DNA of 42,961 bases from Sheuella sp. (GCA_030650995.1 JAUSCY010000050.1:1-42961); one strand, 5' to 3'. Counted from the first letter of the stretch, positions 9,801 through 18,187 are shown. Program-made: numbers and translations. Notes: generated by a model not told the origin, from the letters alone.

Positions 9801-10700
9801 CAGCACTTGGGTACCCGGAGGATGATGCTTACGCAAAGACTCTGCGGCCTCGCGGATCTCGCGCTCTCCCGGAAGGAACACAAGAATATCTCCGGCCCCT
9901 ACCCTGGCGCACTCATCGACAGCATCCACCAGCGCGTTAATCAGATCGCGCTCCTCGTCACGTGCGAGTGTGCGATCAGATAAAGAAGTGTTTGGACCGG
10001 CTGCCTGCGCGGCCGCTTGCGCCTCAGGATCCTGCACAGGCCGGTAACGAATCTCGACCGGATACAAACGGCCCGAGACCTCGATCACAGGTGCAGGCAC
10101 GCCTTGCGCATCCGCGAAATGTTCCGCAAAGCGCTTTGCATCAATCGTGGCTGAAGTAATAATCAGCTTCAGATCAGGACGACGTGGCAACAACTGTCTC
10201 AGATAACCCAGCAAGAAATCGATATTCAGACTGCGCTCATGCGCCTCATCGATAATGATGGTGTCGTAACGCCTGAGCATTGGATCGCGCTGGGACTCGG
10301 CGAGCAGTATGCCGTCAGTCATCAGTTTGATCGAGGTCATCGCACTGCTACGATCCTGGAACCGAACCTGATAACCGACCCATTCACCCAGTGTTGTTTT
10401 CAGCTCCTCGGCAATTCGCCTGGCTACCGAGCTCGCTGCCAAACGCCTGGGCTGGGTATGGCCGATCATTTTGCTCAAGCCGCGGCCAAGCTCCAGACAA
10501 ATCTTAGGTAACTGCGTGGTTTTGCCCGAACCGGTTTCGCCACTGACAATGATCACCTGGTGCGAAGTGATTGCGCGCGCGATCTCCTCACGACGAGCGC
10601 TGACCGGTAAATCTTCCGGATAGGTGATTTTGGGGGCCTGGCGTGGGGAATTGACAACGATTTGGGATGTATTACCCGCCAAGGGCTTTGATTCGGGCAT
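6843..10700 (-). CDS. hrpA: ATP-dependent RNA helicase HrpA (DEAH box)
   Basis: The protein has 1285 aa, close to E. coli HrpA (1300). Motif I GETGSGKTT sits near residue 55, followed by DEAH in IIIDEAHERS, motif III SAT in ITSATID, and motif VI QRAGRCGR, then the helicase-associated and OB domains. The long C-terminal region matches the DUF3418 part found in bacterial HrpA. HrpA works on RNA in the cytoplasm and has been linked to mRNA processing and rescue of stalled ribosomes. A longer reading from a TTG at 10757 is possible; I prefer the ATG at 10700 because the extra 19 residues look unlike the family. The gene diverges from argA. Confidence 0.95.
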   Translation of the reverse strand: MPESKPLAGNTSQIVVNSPRQAPKITYPEDLPVSARREEIARAITSHQVIIVSGETGSGKTTQLPKICLELGRGLSKMIGHTQPRRLAASSVARRIAEELKTTLGEWVGYQVRFQDRSSAMTSIKLMTDGILLAESQRDPMLRRYDTIIIDEAHERSLNIDFLLGYLRQLLPRRPDLKLIITSATIDAKRFAEHFADAQGVPAPVIEVSGRLYPVEIRYRPVQDPEAQAAAQAAGPNTSLSDRTLARDEERDLINALVDAVDECARVGAGDILVFLPGEREIREAAESLRKHHPPGTQVLPLYARLSQAEQEEIFRPQTNARRIVLATNVAETSLTVPGIRYVIDSGLARVKRYSWRNKVEQLRIEPVSQASANQRAGRCGRLGPGVCVRLYSEQDFKDRAAFTDPEILRSSLASVILRMKALKLDEIETFPFVDPPSGRAIADGYHLLQELGALDPESSQPGALTATGRALAKLPVDPRIGRMILAAKDQQCMTEMLIIAAALSVQDPRDRPMQAREAAEQAHAKFADEKSEFISYIKLWRWYHEQVAHKASQRKLVGQLRQQFLSPVRLREWHDIHRQLHELVAELGWRLNPTDATFEQLHLALMSGLLGNLGLKSEESGHYLGARDIKFWIHPGSRMLKKAGKWIMAAELVDTSKVYARCVAKIDPVWIERVAKHLIRKSWSDPRWEKKLGQVVANEKGTLYGLNIYSGRRIHYGPLAPEQAREVFILQALVPGEIDTKLPFVAHNRKLISQIEHLEHQTRRPDILVDDSLIKAFYERLLPVNIYQTATLESWYKGLSKEETQALMLTREALMRHEAAGVTTDVFPKTLEWQGVRLAVDYHFEPGSPKDGLTVTVPLYFLNQMDAARCEWLVPGMVKEKVQLLIKSLPQKLRRHCVPLPEYAAGFYDRWFDKLSAPPGGLIDAIIQDMWTQLKIRPLVGDFKLETLPAHLFMSFKVIDEHGRMLSAGRNLPQIKAELGKQAQATFQQLAGRDQEVASALAHDEITTWSFGTLPELMEIKRKNLSVIGYPALIDQGGHCTLDVFDEMHTAELAHRKGLRRLFRIALKDQVKFLEKNIHDMTKLGMLYLPLGTQEKLRDQIIDCALDRACLYQPLPKDAQVFELRRQEGKAKLGLLAQEAARLAGSILTEWSALTRKLPQAKPHAAAYQDLQQQISQLVPADFITGIADAQLTHLPRYLKAAQARIDKLRTDPARDTRLMSEMAPLLSQYARARSALKGAPDEKLDEFRWLLEELRVALFAQELRTPTPVSVKRLQKAWEAMQR

Positions 10701-10810
10701 ATTTTCTAATCCGGTGAACGGACCATTATAAAATTTAAATTGCAGTCGGATATTCAAACTTGAATTCGACTTTCTTTTAGCATCTCAAAAGGCCATAGAC
10801 TCAACACGCC

Positions 10811-12169
10811 ATGCAAGATAATCAGGAACCAGACACCGTATCCGCCCAGGAAGCCCCTGAATTTGCAGCTGCCCAGTTTGTACGCTGGTTTCGCGAGGTC
10901 GCACCCTATGTGCATGCCTTCCGGGGCAAGACCTTTGTGGTGGCGTTCGGTGGAGAACTTGTCCAGGCCAACGTACTGAATACGCTTGTACAGGATTTAT
11001 CCCTGTTATCCGCCCTCGGTATCAAACTGGTGCTGGTTCATGGTTCGCGCCCACAGGTCAATGAACAGATGCGCCTGAAAGGCTTTGATCAGCAGTTCGA
11101 CCGCGGTCGCTCGCCTATGGATGCCGATGCGCTTGAGTGTGCAAAAGAAGCCGCTGGTGAAATTCGCCTCGATATCGAGGCGGCATTTAGCCAGGGACTC
11201 CCAAACACCCCCATGTCTCACGCCCAGATTCGTGTGATCTCAGGTAATTTCGTCACTGCACGACCAACCGGCATTATTGATGGCGTAGATTACAAACACA
11301 CGGGCCAGGTGCGCAAGATTGATATCGATGCGTTGCGTAACGCCATTGAGCGGGGCTCCATCGTATTGCTCTCACCCCTGGGCTTTTCACCCACAGGAGA
11401 GGCTTTCAATCTCTCCATGGAAGAACTCGCCACTAGCGTGGCGACAGGTTTGCGTGCTGAGAAGCTCATATTTCTGACCGAAACTCCTGGTGTCATCTCA
11501 CCCGATGGCACAGTCGACACCGAACTGGCCCGACTGGATGCCGATGCGCTGCTGGCCAACGGTGAGCTCGACCCGGATACTGCGTTTTATCTTCACTTTG
11601 CCTCGCGTGCAGTCAAACGTGGCGTGACGCGTGCTCACCTCATACCCTTTACGCTCGATGGAGTCGTGCTGCTGGAGATTTTCACGCACGATGGCGTAGG
11701 GACCATGGTAGTGGAGGATACGCTGGACGATTTACGACCCGCCACCATAGACGACGTAGGTGCGATTCTGCAGCTGATAGAACCTCTGGAGCAAGACGGC
11801 ACACTCGTCACCCGTGGCCGTGCAAATATCGAGCGTGATGTCGAAAACTTCACTGTTCTCGAACATGACGGTGTGATTTATGGTTGCGCAACGCTTCATG
11901 ATTTCCCAAAAGACCAGATGGCCGAGATGGGTTGCCTGATTGTGCACCCAGAGTGGCAAGGCACTGGCGAGGGCGAGATCTTGCTGCGCCATATGGAGTC
12001 ACGCGCAAGGGCTCAAGGCGCAAAACGCCTGTTTGTCCTCACCACGCGTACTTCGCACTGGTTCATCAAGCGAGGATTTGTACAAGGCGGAGTCGCTGAC
12101 CTGCCTAAAGAAAAACAAGCGCATTACAACCGCTCGAGAAACAGCCTGGTATTCATCAAACGCCTTTAA
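10811..12169 (+). CDS. argA: N-acetylglutamate synthase (amino-acid N-acetyltransferase)
   Basis: The protein has 452 aa with the ArgA two-domain layout. An N-terminal amino-acid-kinase-like domain (about residues 30-290: KTFVVAFGGELVQ, LVLVHGSRPQVN, ISGNFVTARP) binds the arginine feedback inhibitor. A C-terminal GNAT domain (about 305-450: CLIVHPEWQGTGEGEILL is the acetyl-CoA loop) carries the catalysis. The enzyme makes N-acetyl-L-glutamate from glutamate and acetyl-CoA, the first step of arginine synthesis, in the cytoplasm. The length fits the classical ArgA rather than the short ArgA or the ArgJ type. yggX follows 76 bases downstream. No clear arginine operator was recognised in the argA-hrpA gap. 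Confidence 0.95.
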   Translation: MQDNQEPDTVSAQEAPEFAAAQFVRWFREVAPYVHAFRGKTFVVAFGGELVQANVLNTLVQDLSLLSALGIKLVLVHGSRPQVNEQMRLKGFDQQFDRGRSPMDADALECAKEAAGEIRLDIEAAFSQGLPNTPMSHAQIRVISGNFVTARPTGIIDGVDYKHTGQVRKIDIDALRNAIERGSIVLLSPLGFSPTGEAFNLSMEELATSVATGLRAEKLIFLTETPGVISPDGTVDTELARLDADALLANGELDPDTAFYLHFASRAVKRGVTRAHLIPFTLDGVVLLEIFTHDGVGTMVVEDTLDDLRPATIDDVGAILQLIEPLEQDGTLVTRGRANIERDVENFTVLEHDGVIYGCATLHDFPKDQMAEMGCLIVHPEWQGTGEGEILLRHMESRARAQGAKRLFVLTTRTSHWFIKRGFVQGGVADLPKEKQAHYNRSRNSLVFIKRL

Positions 12170-12245
12170 ACCGCAGGGTTTTGGTGTGCATACCGACCCA
12201 AGACACCTACAATGAAATCATCATCAATATAGGCAGGATCTAGAA

Positions 12246-12518
12246 ATGAGCCGTACCGTTAACTGTGTAAAACTTAATAAAGAAGCCCCAGGACTGGATT
12301 TCCCTCCCTATCCAGGAGACTTAGGTACCAAAATCTGGCAAAGCATCTCCAAAGAAGCCTGGGAAGAATGGATGGCTATTCAGACACGTCTGGTGAATGA
12401 AAACCGACTCAATCTTGCCGATACGCGCGCACGCAAATACCTCAAAGAACAAATGGAAAAATTCCTGTTCGAAGGCGGCGATATCGAAGCGCAGGGGTTT
12501 GTACCTCCCTCGGCGTAA
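12246..12518 (+). CDS. yggX: Probable Fe(2+)-trafficking protein YggX
   Basis: This small acidic protein of 90 aa matches YggX along its whole length: it starts [17 protein letters not shown] with the conserved single Cys7, continues [19 protein letters not shown] and [12 protein letters not shown], and ends with [14 protein letters not shown]. YggX protects iron-sulfur clusters from oxidation and is thought to help iron traffic in the cytosol. The start is supported by AGGA six to seven bases upstream. The gene follows argA on the same strand and is closed by a strong intrinsic terminator. Confidence 0.95.
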   Translation: MSRTVNCVKLNKEAPGLDFPPYPGDLGTKIWQSISKEAWEEWMAIQTRLVNENRLNLADTRARKYLKEQMEKFLFEGGDIEAQGFVPPSA

Positions 12519-12540
12519 TGATTGTTTCAGGTCAAAAACA

Positions 12541-12575
12541 AACCGGCTGCATATTTATATGTAGCCGGTTTTTTA
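12541..12575 (+). terminator. Intrinsic terminator after yggX
   Basis: A 14-base stem (12541-12554 with 12557-12570, one G-U pair) and a very short loop are followed by a run of T to 12575. An A-rich stretch precedes the stem, so it may also stop transcription arriving from phoU on the minus strand. Confidence 0.9.
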
Positions 12576-12593
12576 TTGATAAAAGCAGTCAGC

Positions 12594-12631
12594 TTTAATC
12601 AGACTTCTTCGATTTAATCAGACTTATTCTT
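12594..12631. repeat. 19-bp tandem duplication at the 3' end of phoU
   Basis: Bases 12594-12612 and 12613-12631 are adjacent copies of one unit, identical over the first 13 bases (TTTAATCAGACTT). The second copy contains the phoU stop codon (12624-12626). Confidence 0.6.
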
Positions 12632-13376
12632 TAGTCGCTTCTTCGATCTCAGACTTCGCAACCGCAATCAGCTCTTCTTCGCCACGTGCGATCCGCTCAG
12701 CCATTTTGACGCCCTGATGACGGACATCTGCACCGTGCACCATATAAATGACACGCTCAGCCATGTTTTTGCAATGATCGCCAATCCGCTCCATTGAGCG
12801 AGCGATAAACAGCAGGTCAATGGCGCGCGAGATCGTACGTGGATCTTCGATCATATAAGTGATCAGATTACGCAGCGCTGATTTCCATTCCTTGTCGACC
12901 TCTTTGTCGCTGCGCACAACGGATGCAGCTAGGATGGAATCATGGCGCGCGAAAGCATCCATGACCTGACGCATCATCGCGATAATGGAATTAGCCATGT
13001 GGCGCAATTCAATGACAGGGATAAAGCGGCGGTCGTCTTCATGCAGACGGCGTGCCATCGTAGAGATTTTCTCAGCCTCATCGCCTGAGCGCTCCATGTC
13101 GGTCAGCATTTTTGTGACGGCAAGAAGCGTACGCAGATCAATCGCGGCTGGCTGGTGACGGGCGAGAATTTGTGTGACACGCTCGTCAATGTCGACTTCA
13201 AGGCGATTGACGTCCTTTTCACGCTCTTTGACACGTTCAACCAGACTTAAATCACCTGAACTCAATGCATCCATCGAATCCTGAATCATGGACTCGACCA
13301 GACCGCCCATCTGCAACAACTCAGTGCGGATACGCTGGAGGTCGGCATCAAACTGCTTATTGGTATGTTCTGTCAT
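12624..13376 (-). CDS. phoU: Phosphate signalling/regulatory protein PhoU
   Basis: The protein has 250 aa, all helical, with two PhoU repeats. The metal-binding signatures are visible: DMERSGDEAEKIS in the first repeat and SMERIGDHCKNMAE in the second. PhoU links the PstSCAB phosphate transporter to the PhoR/PhoB two-component system and keeps it silent when phosphate is plentiful. The usual pstSCAB genes are not next to it here: rpiA lies upstream on the same strand and yggX converges downstream. A PHO-box promoter sits directly in front, which suggests independent PhoB-controlled transcription. Confidence 0.96.
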   Translation of the reverse strand: MTEHTNKQFDADLQRIRTELLQMGGLVESMIQDSMDALSSGDLSLVERVKEREKDVNRLEVDIDERVTQILARHQPAAIDLRTLLAVTKMLTDMERSGDEAEKISTMARRLHEDDRRFIPVIELRHMANSIIAMMRQVMDAFARHDSILAASVVRSDKEVDKEWKSALRNLITYMIEDPRTISRAIDLLFIARSMERIGDHCKNMAERVIYMVHGADVRHQGVKMAERIARGEEELIAVAKSEIEEATKE

Positions 13377-13409
13377 GGCGCCACTCGTTCAAAGGTGATT
13401 AGATAATCT

Positions 13410-13443
13410 ATTCTAAAACCAGACTATGACAGTTTGATGAATG
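13410..13443 (-). promoter_or_regulatory. Predicted PHO box and -10 element for phoU
   Basis: On the minus strand, CATTCAT, a 4-base spacer CAAA, and CTGTCAT occupy 13443-13426. The PhoB site consists of two CTGTCAT-like heptamers 11 bases apart; here the halves match 5/7 and 7/7. Ten bases after the second half is TAGAAT (13415-13410), a 5/6 match to the -10 hexamer. The site starts at the base after the rpiA stop codon and lies 50 to 67 bases upstream of the phoU ATG. Confidence 0.7.
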
Positions 13444-14112
13444 TCATAAACGCCTGATCCCGGACTGGGTTGCCAGCAGAGCGACATCTGCGGGGCGAAT
13501 CGCAAACAAGCCGTTTGTCACGACTCCCGGGATATTATTCAAAGCCGATTCCAGGGAGCGGGCATCCAGGATCGATACTCCTGAAATATCCAGAATCTGA
13601 TTGCCATTATCCGTCACAAAACCTTCACGTATCGCTGGCACCCCACCCATACTGCTTGCCGCGCGTGCAACGGCCTCGCGTGCAATCGGCAACACCTCAA
13701 TTGGCAAGGGAAACCGTCCGAGTACGTCAACAAGTTTTGATTCGTCAGCGATACAGACAAACAATTTAGCAACTGAGGCAACAATTTTTTCGCGTGTCAA
13801 TGCGCCCCCGCCTCCTTTGATCATCTGAAGCTGGGCATTGATTTCGTCTGCACCATCTACATAAACGGGCATGGAATCAACCTGATTCAAATCAAGCACT
13901 TCAATTCCATGATCCGCCAAGCGTTTTGCACTACGTTCTGAGCTCGCCACGGCGCCTCTAAACATACCTTTGTACTTGGCAAGTCCATCGATAAACAAAT
14001 CTGCGGTAGAACCCGTACCAACACCAATTACCGCTGCCGGATCCAACATCGGAGCAATATATTGCAAAGCTGCATCAGCAGCCTGTTGCTTAAGTTCTTG
14101 TTGTGAAAGCAT
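13444..14112 (-). CDS. rpiA: Ribose-5-phosphate isomerase A
   Basis: The protein has 222 aa, the family size (E. coli 219). Motifs in order: [13 protein letters not shown] with the phosphate-binding loop, VDGADEIN with the catalytic acidic residues, [14 protein letters not shown] with the catalytic lysine region, and the C-terminal GVVTNGLFA. It interconverts ribose 5-phosphate and ribulose 5-phosphate in the pentose phosphate pathway. The start follows the Spx/ArsC-like gene by 12 bases, making rpiA the last gene of a packed directon. The phoU PHO box begins right after its stop codon. Confidence 0.96.
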   Translation of the reverse strand: MLSQQELKQQAADAALQYIAPMLDPAAVIGVGTGSTADLFIDGLAKYKGMFRGAVASSERSAKRLADHGIEVLDLNQVDSMPVYVDGADEINAQLQMIKGGGGALTREKIVASVAKLFVCIADESKLVDVLGRFPLPIEVLPIAREAVARAASSMGGVPAIREGFVTDNGNQILDISGVSILDARSLESALNNIPGVVTNGLFAIRPADVALLATQSGIRRL

Positions 14113-14124
14113 GAATAGTCCAGT

Positions 14125-14475
14125 CTAGAATTTTTCTGAATAACGTTTTTCACTAAAACCCACAGTCACCGAACCATCAGCATAGACAGTGACGGGTCGC
14201 TTAATCAGTGCGGGGTATTGGGCAATTAATTCCAGCCATTGCGCATCCGTTGCAGGCTCTTTGATTGAAGCATCAAGATTACGCCATGTCATCGAGGCAC
14301 GGTTCACGAGCTTTTCCCAACCGCCAAGTTCTTTGGCCCACGTTTTAAGAACAGCTGGCTTGACAGGTTCGGCACGATAGTCCTGAAACGCGTAAATAAT
14401 TTTGTGGGCATCAAGCCATACGCGCGCTTTTACACAGGTGCTGCACTGGCTCAGTCCGAATACTTTAACAGTCAT
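14125..14475 (-). CDS. ArsC/Spx-family thioredoxin-fold protein (YffB-like)
   Basis: The protein has 116 aa with a thioredoxin-like fold. It starts TVKVFGLSQCSTCVKAR, giving Cys11 and Cys14 in a CxxC arrangement near the N-terminus, and contains the family segment LIKRPV near residue 90. This is the YffB/Spx-like branch of the arsenate reductase family. Most members have no proven arsenate reductase activity and some bind glutathione, so I do not name a substrate. No arsenic-resistance genes are nearby. The gene sits between kdkA (9 bases upstream) and rpiA (12 bases downstream), so it is co-transcribed with them. Confidence 0.88.
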   Translation of the reverse strand: MTVKVFGLSQCSTCVKARVWLDAHKIIYAFQDYRAEPVKPAVLKTWAKELGGWEKLVNRASMTWRNLDASIKEPATDAQWLELIAQYPALIKRPVTVYADGSVTVGFSEKRYSEKF

Positions 14476-14484
14476 ATTATTCCT

Positions 14485-15267
14485 TTACGTTATCCTTAAT
14501 AACTCTTGTTCTTCAACGGCATAAGCCTGCGTCAGAACAGGCCAGAATTCCTGCTCAAGCTCTGGAGCGACTTTACGCACTGACCTCAAAAGCCTGGATA
14601 AATTATCAGATCGTTGCAATGGGCTAAGGTGCCCTGTCCTGGCACGATCAAAATCAATCACCCATACGCGTGAGCGCTGATCCACCAATAAGTTAAACAC
14701 ATTCAGATCGGCATGCCAGGTGTTTGCTTGATGCAATCTGGCAATAACGCGACCTGCTTCTGCCCAAACCCCCGCGTCTGTTGTGTACGCAAGTGGTTTT
14801 GCGCCCTCAATGCGCGCTGTAATCAAAGCCGCGCGATAAGTCAGACCGTGTCGCCAGATTGCTGCAGCAAGAGGTTGTGGCACGGGAAGATTATTCAACC
14901 AGAGAGACTGCATAATTGAAAACTCTGAAAAAGCGCGGCTACGCGATGCACCCAGCCAAAAATACCGATCTTTTATCAGTCTGGCAATCAATCCACCGCG
15001 ACGATAGTGACGCAATACGCCTGCCTGCTCTCCCAGTCGGATAAACCAGGCTGCAGCACGTCCCCCGATCAGTACCTCTTGCGCGTGTAACGCTGGACAA
15101 AGCGGGTCAAACCAGTTCACAGGATCATGCAGTCCGGTAAACGCTTGCGTCAAATCGGGTGAAAGGGTCTGATCAGCTGAGCGATCAATCACTACAGCAA
15201 GAATCTTGTCATATTCAATGATGCAGTCGCCAGATTTCACTAACCTGGTACGAGAGGGTTCAGTCAT
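14485..15267 (-). CDS. kdkA: 3-deoxy-D-manno-octulosonic acid (Kdo) kinase
   Basis: The protein has 260 aa and the small protein-kinase-like fold of KdkA/WaaP-type sugar kinases. The catalytic loop HADLNVFN is at residues 185-192 (Asp187 base, Asn192 metal ligand) and IDFDRAR at 204-210 (metal-binding Asp205). RHYRRGG near 87-92 is the ATP-lid region. KdkA phosphorylates the Kdo residue of the LPS inner core at the cytoplasmic membrane. A reading frame extends upstream to 15510 inside the hemoglobin gene, but the family begins near the ATG at 15267. That ATG overlaps the end of the hemoglobin gene by eight bases. The enzyme fits the LPS-core genes at the left end of the window. Confidence 0.9.
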   Translation of the reverse strand: MTEPSRTRLVKSGDCIIEYDKILAVVIDRSADQTLSPDLTQAFTGLHDPVNWFDPLCPALHAQEVLIGGRAAAWFIRLGEQAGVLRHYRRGGLIARLIKDRYFWLGASRSRAFSEFSIMQSLWLNNLPVPQPLAAAIWRHGLTYRAALITARIEGAKPLAYTTDAGVWAEAGRVIARLHQANTWHADLNVFNLLVDQRSRVWVIDFDRARTGHLSPLQRSDNLSRLLRSVRKVAPELEQEFWPVLTQAYAVEEQELLRIT

Positions 15268-15676
15268 CACGATTGCGCATCCAGTCTGCAACCCCGAAAA
15301 ACACCTCCAGCAAACGATCACTGCGTTCAGTCGGATAATCGAGATCCTGCATCGCGCGAGCCATACACAGCAGCCACTGGTCACGCTCTTTGATACCGAT
15401 TGAATAAGGTAAATGTCTCGCTCGCAAACGGGGGTGGCCAAAACGCTCGATGTATAGCTGGGGACCGCCGAAATACCCGCACAAATACCAGAACAACTTG
15501 TCGCGTGCACTCGTCAAAGAAGGACCATGCACATCACGCAACACTTTCAGATCCTGATCGACATCCATTACGTCATAAAACCGATCAACCAGCGCACGGA
15601 TACCTGGCTCACCACCGAGTAATGCGAACACAGAATTCGGATCAACGACGACAGGTTCAGATTCAGGTTTGGTCAT
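15260..15676 (-). CDS. Group II truncated hemoglobin (TrHbO type)
   Basis: The protein has 138 aa with the 2-on-2 globin fold. FY at residues 33-34 is the B9-B10 pair, with Tyr34 facing the haem pocket. GHPRLRARHLPYSIG contains the proximal His88. Trp101 in RDQWLLCM corresponds to the G8 tryptophan of group II. Such cytoplasmic globins bind O2 or NO, but physiological roles vary. The stop codon lies inside the start region of kdkA (eight-base overlap), so the two are translationally coupled. The start is 15 bases downstream of the FtsX-like permease gene. Confidence 0.9.
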   Translation of the reverse strand: MTKPESEPVVVDPNSVFALLGGEPGIRALVDRFYDVMDVDQDLKVLRDVHGPSLTSARDKLFWYLCGYFGGPQLYIERFGHPRLRARHLPYSIGIKERDQWLLCMARAMQDLDYPTERSDRLLEVFFGVADWMRNRDD

Positions 15677-15691
15677 CTCATCACAACACGT

Positions 15692-18187
15692 TTAAATATG
15701 TCTCAAAATAGCCAGCGGTGGCGTCTTTAATACGCCACGAAGCGTCAGTGCGCCTGTCAGCCAGGCACCCAGCATACAAACTGAAATGCCGAGTAACCAC
15801 GGCCACAGTGCGAACTTCATGTCGAACTCAAACACCCACACTGACAAGGCCCAGGCTGTCAGACTCGCAGCGCCTGCAGCAAGTACGCCAGCCATCGCCC
15901 CGATCGCGAGTAACTCGATACGTTGCGCACGCGCCAGTTGCTGACGTGTCGCACCAAAAGCCCTCAGCAATGCAGACTCGTGCACCCGTTCATCTCGCGT
16001 AGCGGATAACGCAGCAGCCAGAACAATCGCGCCAGCCAGTACAGAAAAAACAAACAACCCCTGCACCGCTACAGATACTTTATCAAGAATGGCTTGCAAT
16101 TGCGCCAAAATAGCGCCCACATCAAATACAGTCAGGTTAGGGAATTTCGCCACAAGCTTCTGAACAATAGCAGTTTGTTCAGGATTGACATGGATAGCCG
16201 TCATCCAGGTCTGCGGGGCATCCTTGAGCGCCTCGGGCGTCATGATGGCAAAAAAATTCGCACGCATCGAATCCCAATCGACCCGACGAATACTCGTGAC
16301 CTTGACATTGACAGGTTGACCCGCCACATCAAATTCAAGCTCATCGCCCAGGCTTAATTGCAGAGACTTGGCGAGACCTGTTTCCAGCGAAACCTCAGAG
16401 AGAGCCGGATCCAGCTCGCGTCCACTGATAATCTGATTCGGGTCAGGCAAAGCTGGCGAATACGACAAATTAAACTCGCGATCAATCAGTCTTTGCGCAC
16501 GCGTATCCTCATAATCCGCTGCGCTCAGCTGCTTTCCGTTTCGAGCGACCAGTCTGCCTCTTACCATCGGGGATAAAGTGACAGCGGAAAAACCAGAGTC
16601 CTGAAGGAGCTTTTGCACGTCGTCTTTCTGATCATCCTGTACATTGATCAGGAAACGATTAGGCGCATCGTCGGGCAAGGTACGCTGCCAGCCTGCAATC
16701 AAATCCGTGCGTACGATTGTCAACAGCAAGATCGCCATCATGCCAACCGCAAGAGCGCTGGTCTGCGCAATCGTCGCAGCACGGCGACGCACCACACCAG
16801 CCAGCGCAAAGCGCAACACAGGGTAGTGCTGCAGGTGAACACGCAAATTAGCCAACGCCCATAAAGCCAGACGCGTAACAGAGGCAAATAATATTGTTGC
16901 GAGAAGAAAACCAAGTGCTAATCCTGCACCAAATTTTAAATCCCGTGCAACCCACCACATCAGCACAGCGAAACCTGCTATTCCAAGCAGGCTTCCCAGC
17001 CAGCTTTGCAGTGGAAATGACGTATGTATCGACCTGAAAATCTGGGAGGGCGGCACGCTGCGTAAGGCCTGCAAGGGCGGCCATGCAAAAGCAAAGAGCA
17101 ACCAGACACCGGCAAACATCCCCTGCAAGGCAGGCGTTGCACCAGAGACGGGCAAGTCGCTGCCTAATAAACCCCCCAGACTCTGGATCATTAATGCCTG
17201 AGCAGCCCACCCGATCGCGGTACCAAGCAATGATCCAAGTATCGCGACGATTAGAAATTCGCTTAGCAATATCACCGTGACATCGTGCTGCGTGGCTCCC
17301 AGACATCGCATCACGGCTACGCTTTGTCGGTGTCGCTGACCAAAACGCCTGGCAGCCAGAGCCACCGCTACGGAGGCGATCAAGACCGCGAGCATCGCAA
17401 CAAGCGCCAGAAACTGCTGCGCCCTGTCTAGAGAGCGGCGGATTTCAGGACGACCTGATTCAATCGAGACGATTTTTTGACCAGGAGAGAGCCTGGAACT
17501 GACCCAGGTACGATAGTTTTCGATCGCCTCACCCGCTCCGGCAACCAGTAACGCATACCCTACCCGACTGCCCGGACCAATTAAGCCACTGTTGGCGAGA
17601 TCCTCTGCGCGCATCATGACGCGCGGTGCCAGATTGACGAACTGCGGCCCCCGATCCGGTTCGTAGGTAATCACTCGAGCGAGCTTGAGCTGCAGCTCCC
17701 CTACTTTCAAAAGATCTCCAAGCTTTAACCCGGTCTGAGCCAATACTTGCGGATCTACCCATACTTGCCCGACCTCAGGAGCCTCAGTCGTGGATTGGCT
17801 ATCACTGCCAGCCTGTGTCGTTGTGAGTAAAGCACCCCGCAAGGGGTAACCTGACTCAACAGCTTTGACTGAGGCCAGTTGAACCTTGTCTGCGGCACCA
17901 ACCATCGAAGGGAATTGATAGGTTTTAACAACCTTCAGTGCGCTTGAACGTGCCTGGGTACTCAATAGCTCGGGGATAGTTGCATCTGACTCAACCACAA
18001 GATCCGCGCCAAGCATTTGCAAAGCATCACGTTCGAGTGCGCGACTGACACGATCAGAAAGGAAAGCCACGCTCGTCACTGCAGAGACAGCCACAACGAC
18101 AGCCAGCAGGAGCAGACGCAAATCCCCCGCACGCGCATCACGCCAGGTTTGTCTGAAAGCAAGTTTTATATTTTTCAAGTTCAACAC
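15692..18187 (-). CDS. ABC transporter permease, FtsX/YbbP-like
   Basis: The protein has 831 aa. One transmembrane helix near the N-terminus (LRLLLLAVVVAVSAV) is followed by a large periplasmic domain, a block of three helices around residues 250-370, a further pair, a second periplasmic domain and three C-terminal helices. This is the duplicated FtsX architecture of YbbP-type permeases that work with a YbbA-type ATPase, often thought to act on lipoproteins or lipids. The start is a GTG that directly follows the stop of the TSUP gene (TGAGTG). No ABC ATPase gene is adjacent, which is unusual. The substrate is unknown. Confidence 0.88.
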   Translation of the reverse strand: MLNLKNIKLAFRQTWRDARAGDLRLLLLAVVVAVSAVTSVAFLSDRVSRALERDALQMLGADLVVESDATIPELLSTQARSSALKVVKTYQFPSMVGAADKVQLASVKAVESGYPLRGALLTTTQAGSDSQSTTEAPEVGQVWVDPQVLAQTGLKLGDLLKVGELQLKLARVITYEPDRGPQFVNLAPRVMMRAEDLANSGLIGPGSRVGYALLVAGAGEAIENYRTWVSSRLSPGQKIVSIESGRPEIRRSLDRAQQFLALVAMLAVLIASVAVALAARRFGQRHRQSVAVMRCLGATQHDVTVILLSEFLIVAILGSLLGTAIGWAAQALMIQSLGGLLGSDLPVSGATPALQGMFAGVWLLFAFAWPPLQALRSVPPSQIFRSIHTSFPLQSWLGSLLGIAGFAVLMWWVARDLKFGAGLALGFLLATILFASVTRLALWALANLRVHLQHYPVLRFALAGVVRRRAATIAQTSALAVGMMAILLLTIVRTDLIAGWQRTLPDDAPNRFLINVQDDQKDDVQKLLQDSGFSAVTLSPMVRGRLVARNGKQLSAADYEDTRAQRLIDREFNLSYSPALPDPNQIISGRELDPALSEVSLETGLAKSLQLSLGDELEFDVAGQPVNVKVTSIRRVDWDSMRANFFAIMTPEALKDAPQTWMTAIHVNPEQTAIVQKLVAKFPNLTVFDVGAILAQLQAILDKVSVAVQGLFVFSVLAGAIVLAAALSATRDERVHESALLRAFGATRQQLARAQRIELLAIGAMAGVLAAGAASLTAWALSVWVFEFDMKFALWPWLLGISVCMLGAWLTGALTLRGVLKTPPLAILRHI

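Noticed and set aside
9360-9983. 207-codon plus-strand open frame inside hrpA
   Set aside because: It lies antisense to the helicase motifs of hrpA, which are intact, and has no family resemblance; it is a shadow frame.
15268-15510. 81-codon upstream extension of kdkA
   Set aside because: It runs inside the hemoglobin gene in another frame and has no similarity to KdkA; the ATG at 15267 fits the family.
16848-17306. 152-codon minus-strand frame inside the FtsX-like permease gene
   Set aside because: Same strand, different frame of an intact long gene; no independent start signal.
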